NCBI GenBank assembly: GCA_050331695.1
Contig: JBHJGP010000009.1
Location: 62,001 to 126,000 of the forward strand
Length of the DNA: 64,000 nucleotides
Source: JBHJGP01 sp050331695
GTDB taxonomy: Bacteria; Pseudomonadota; Alphaproteobacteria; Geminicoccales; Geminicoccaceae
Direction of reading: 5' to 3'
Below are positions 61,500-64,000 of the stretch, in pieces. How positions within the stretch are numbered: the first letter of the stretch is position 1; each line of letters starts with the position of its first letter. The notes beneath the pieces are model-generated. The model was given only the letters and a program-made list of their open reading frames with translations, was not told the origin of the DNA and did not search any database. The position numbers were made by a program, and so were the translations under genes.

Positions 61500-63854
61500 A
61501 TGGGCTTCTCAAGCGCCTCGGGCCCGCGCGCGTTTATTGTTGCTCTGCTGGCTTCCACCGCTTTAAGCGCCGCAAGTTTCACCGGGGCTAGCGCCGAGAC
61601 CGCGTTTGCCGTGGGCCAGGCCAAAGCGTCGTTGAAGCCCTCATCCCCGACCATGGCCGCCGGCATCGGATCGGATCAAGGCGAATATGAGAACCAGAAC
61701 GGTCTCTCCGAGATCAAGGCGGCCAGGGGCTATGCCGCCCGCAGGCTGGGAAGCGAAGGTGGTGCCGGCGTCCGGGTGGCGGTCATAGACGGTGTCGTCG
61801 ACCGCGGCCACGCCGATCTGGCCGGCGCGGTGGCGGGCGTTCCCTATTTCGAAGCGAAGAGCATCGACCAGCCGAGCCAGCACGCGACCCATGTCGCCGG
61901 CATCATCGCCGCGCGCAAGGACGGCAGCGGTCGATCCTCGAACATGCACGGCGTCGCCTACAAGGCCCAAATCGTCAGCATCGCCGAGGCGCTTCCCGAC
62001 CCGGACGATCCGCGCCGGGGCATCTACAGCTATCGCGACGTCGCCCACGGGATCGCGTCGGCCGCCGGTATAAGCGGGCGCAATTACAATGGCAGTTTCG
62101 GCGAAAGAACGGATGGTAGCCTCGAGGCCGACGTCATTAATCTCAGCCTCGGCGGCGGCAGTCGCCACTGGAGCGTCGTCCAGGCGATGAGGGATGCTGC
62201 GAAGGCCGGAAAGATCATGGTGCTCGCCGCCGGCAATGACGCGCTGACCGAGCCGACCGTGCCCGCCAACCTCGCCCGACGGCGGGACATGCAGGGCCTC
62301 GCGATCGTGGTCGGCAACTGGGACCACACGATCGACCGGGATCATTGGTCGAGCAATATCTGCGGCCGCCAGGCGAACCATTGCCTGTTCGCCCCTGGCA
62401 CCAGCATCAACTCCACCCTGCCGGGCGGCGGTTACGGAACGGCCACGGGCACCTCGATGGCAGCGCCTCACGTCGCCGGCGCCGCCGCGGTGGTCAAGGG
62501 CGCCTTTCCGGGCATCAGCTCGAAGGAGGTGGTCGACCGGCTGCTGCTGACCGCGGAAGACCTGGGCGCGCCGGGGGTCGATCCCTGGTACGGCCACGGC
62601 CTCTTGGACCTGGAAGCGGCGATGATGCCGGTCGGATCCCTGTCGGTGCCGCAGGGCTCGAGCATTGACGGACCCTCGGTCTCTCTCGAAGCGAGTGAAC
62701 TCGAGGTGTCGTCCGCGTTCGGCACCGGCCTGGCGGGTTCGGGCGCCTTCGACGACGCCCTCGCCCTCGACGAGATGGGCTTCCCGTTCCAGGCCGATCT
62801 GAACCAGCGGGTGAACCTGATCGAGCGCGACAGCGGGCTCGAGCGCTTCATCGCCGGCGGCGCCATGACCCAGACCGGGCTCAGATCCCGCTTCGGTGAC
62901 ATTCAGCTCGGTATCGCCGAGGAGCAACTCTACCGGGACGAGACCCGCCACCGCTCCCTGGCCGAACACCGTGAGATCCAAGACACCGGCGCGCCGGCCT
63001 TCCGCTGGCGGATGGGGCTGAGCGAAAGCGTCGATGCGTTCGTCAATCTCGAAGGCGGCGCCGCGCCCACCGCCGGCTTGATGGAAACCGTCCATCGGAC
63101 CGGCGCCGGCTTGTTCGAGGAAGGCCAGTTCCTGGCGCCCTACGACGATCTGGCCGGAACGGTTCACGGCGCGGGCTTGAGCATCGCCACCGGCGACAGC
63201 GGGACGCTGACGGTCCAGGGCTTCACCTCCAGCCAAACCGCCGAAGATACCGTCCAACTGGCCAAGATGGACTACAGCTACCAGTTGTCCCAGAACAGCG
63301 CTTTGCATCTGGGAATGGGCTCCCTGGAGGAGCAGGACGGCTTTCTGGGCTCGAGCGCCAGCGGTGCCTTCGGCGAGAATATGGACGGTGCGTCGAGCTA
63401 CATGACTGTGGGCCTCAGTCACGCGCTGGGTGAGCGGACGACCCTGTTCGGCTCCTACACCGAGGGACGGACGCAAGTCTCGGGCGGCGGCGCTCTGGGT
63501 GACCTTTCGGCCGTCCGGGCCAACGCCTTCGGTGCCGGCGCCGTCTTCCACGATCTGCGCCAAGAGGGTGACGGTTTCACGGTCATGGTCGGCCAGCCCT
63601 TGCGGGTCTATGAGGCCGAGGCAGAGGTCGAGATCGCGACCGGCCGCAATCCGGACGGCAGCCTGGTCCGCGAGCGCCAGCAGGTGGACTACGCCGCCCA
63701 AGGCCGCGAAAGCTTCATCAGCGCCCACTACGCGACGCCGATGGGCGAGACCAGCAGCCTGGAATTCGGCATGATGGTCCGCATGCAGCCCGATCACGAC
63801 CCTGACGCCGCGACCGATATCGGCTTCGGCGCCCGCTATCACATCGGCTTCTAA
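61500..63854 (+). CDS. S8 subtilisin-like autotransporter protease, paralog of preceding gene
   Basis: The 784-residue protein has an ordinary signal peptide (hydrophobic run, cleavage near ASAE) in place of a lipobox. The triad is Asp97 (VAVIDGVVDRGHADL), His128 (HATHVAGI) and Ser319 (GTSMAAPH), with Asn246 in AAGND. Cys288 and Cys295 are kept. The C-terminal region is the closest part to the upstream protein: 36 of the last 49 residues are identical by my alignment, ending GARYHIGF. ATG follows GGAGG by 6 bp. The 253-bp gap before it is AT-rich with GTTAATT repeated (61444-61450, 61478-61484), so it has its own promoter. Its minus strand contains a 753-codon open frame that is a coding shadow. 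Confidence 0.87.
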   Translation: MGFSSASGPRAFIVALLASTALSAASFTGASAETAFAVGQAKASLKPSSPTMAAGIGSDQGEYENQNGLSEIKAARGYAARRLGSEGGAGVRVAVIDGVVDRGHADLAGAVAGVPYFEAKSIDQPSQHATHVAGIIAARKDGSGRSSNMHGVAYKAQIVSIAEALPDPDDPRRGIYSYRDVAHGIASAAGISGRNYNGSFGERTDGSLEADVINLSLGGGSRHWSVVQAMRDAAKAGKIMVLAAGNDALTEPTVPANLARRRDMQGLAIVVGNWDHTIDRDHWSSNICGRQANHCLFAPGTSINSTLPGGGYGTATGTSMAAPHVAGAAAVVKGAFPGISSKEVVDRLLLTAEDLGAPGVDPWYGHGLLDLEAAMMPVGSLSVPQGSSIDGPSVSLEASELEVSSAFGTGLAGSGAFDDALALDEMGFPFQADLNQRVNLIERDSGLERFIAGGAMTQTGLRSRFGDIQLGIAEEQLYRDETRHRSLAEHREIQDTGAPAFRWRMGLSESVDAFVNLEGGAAPTAGLMETVHRTGAGLFEEGQFLAPYDDLAGTVHGAGLSIATGDSGTLTVQGFTSSQTAEDTVQLAKMDYSYQLSQNSALHLGMGSLEEQDGFLGSSASGAFGENMDGASSYMTVGLSHALGERTTLFGSYTEGRTQVSGGGALGDLSAVRANAFGAGAVFHDLRQEGDGFTVMVGQPLRVYEAEAEVEIATGRNPDGSLVRERQQVDYAAQGRESFISAHYATPMGETSSLEFGMMVRMQPDHDPDAATDIGFGARYHIGF

Positions 63855-63862
63855 GGGACCGT

Positions 63863-64000
63863 ATGAAGAGCTTTGCCGGCACACTCCTCGCGCTCGGTGC
63901 ACTTACGATGACGGCTTGCGACAGGACCTTGGCAACGGGTGAGCCCAAGGCCGGCAGCGACCTGCGGCCGGTGGGCGAGCTGCCCGATGGCGCGATCGCG
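63863..64000 (+). CDS. Small lipoprotein, 3' end beyond window
   Basis: An ATG 8 bp after the S8 stop opens 46 codons to the window edge: MKSFAGTLLALGALTMTACDRT and then GEPKAGSDLRPVGELPDG. The N-terminus is a lipoprotein signal with lipobox MTAC. The body is too short to name a family. Its closeness to the second S8 gene suggests one transcript, perhaps an inhibitor, chaperone or anchor for the protease. Confidence 0.65.
   Translation, partial: MKSFAGTLLALGALTMTACDRTLATGEPKAGSDLRPVGELPDGAIA

Noticed and set aside
61641..63902. Open frame of 753 codons on the minus strand across the second S8 gene
   Set aside because: It is fully antisense to a well-supported gene. High GC content suppresses stop codons in antisense frames, and the translation shows no family motif.

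Overview
The window is GC-rich, densely packed chromosomal DNA, most likely from an alphaproteobacterium, perhaps of a Rhodospirillales-like order. This placement is inferred from gene content and order. The pointers are an F0 ATP-synthase operon (atpI-atpB-atpE-b'-b) with no F1 genes after it, a purC-purS-purQ-purL-bolA-grxD run, the smc/dsbA/dciA/mutY neighbourhood, a DUF1127 gene, SYLF and DUF1232 proteins, and a ThuEFG/AglA-type alpha-glucoside operon. I see no tRNA, rRNA, CRISPR array, transposase or prophage. Start codons are often GTG or TTG, and neighbouring genes often overlap by 4 bp (ATGA, GTGA, TTGA).

Layout. (1) Positions 1-9757, minus strand, hold a surface-polysaccharide locus. 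rfbG and rfbF make CDP-4-keto-6-deoxyglucose. An RmlC-like epimerase and an SDR follow. Then come a GT2 glycosyltransferase, a GT4, a GT fused to a thymidylate-kinase-like P-loop domain, a second GT4, and a flippase cut by the window edge. (2) 9919-14298 is an RND efflux permease and lipoprotein adaptor. (3) 14412-18159 is rpsI, rplM and secA. (4) 18397-20909, plus strand, is a parvulin-type PPIase, argJ and mutT. (5) 20967-25490, minus strand, is the purine operon with bolA and grxD. (6) 25729-31165 holds a SYLF protein, a 51-residue DUF1127 protein, a five-gene overlapping oxidoreductase operon and a DUF1232 protein. (7) 31182-38808 holds F0 ATP synthase, smc, a DsbA-like protein and dciA. 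(8) 38850-46933 holds mutY, a DUF4197 protein, an AsmA protein, the yraN/rsmI pair divergent from an LpoA-like lipoprotein gene, a pteridine-reductase-like SDR and alkB. (9) 47059-50006 is a TRAP transporter. (10) 50101-57344 is a LacI regulator divergent from an alpha-glucoside ABC transporter and alpha-glucosidase operon, with paired operators. (11) 57392-64000 holds an M20 peptidase, two tandem subtilisin-like proteases with barrel-like C-termini, and the start of a small lipoprotein.

The most unusual points are these. The glycosyltransferase/P-loop-kinase fusion appears new to me. The tandem S8 proteases are both 784 residues and align column for column through the protease domain, yet they carry different export signals (lipobox versus ordinary signal peptide). 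Two otherwise intact genes, the LpoA-like lipoprotein and the sugar-ABC ATPase, are each broken by a single in-frame stop. The LacI operators sit exactly in the spacer of one promoter and at the start site of the divergent one. All assignments come from reading motifs and context, with no database search.
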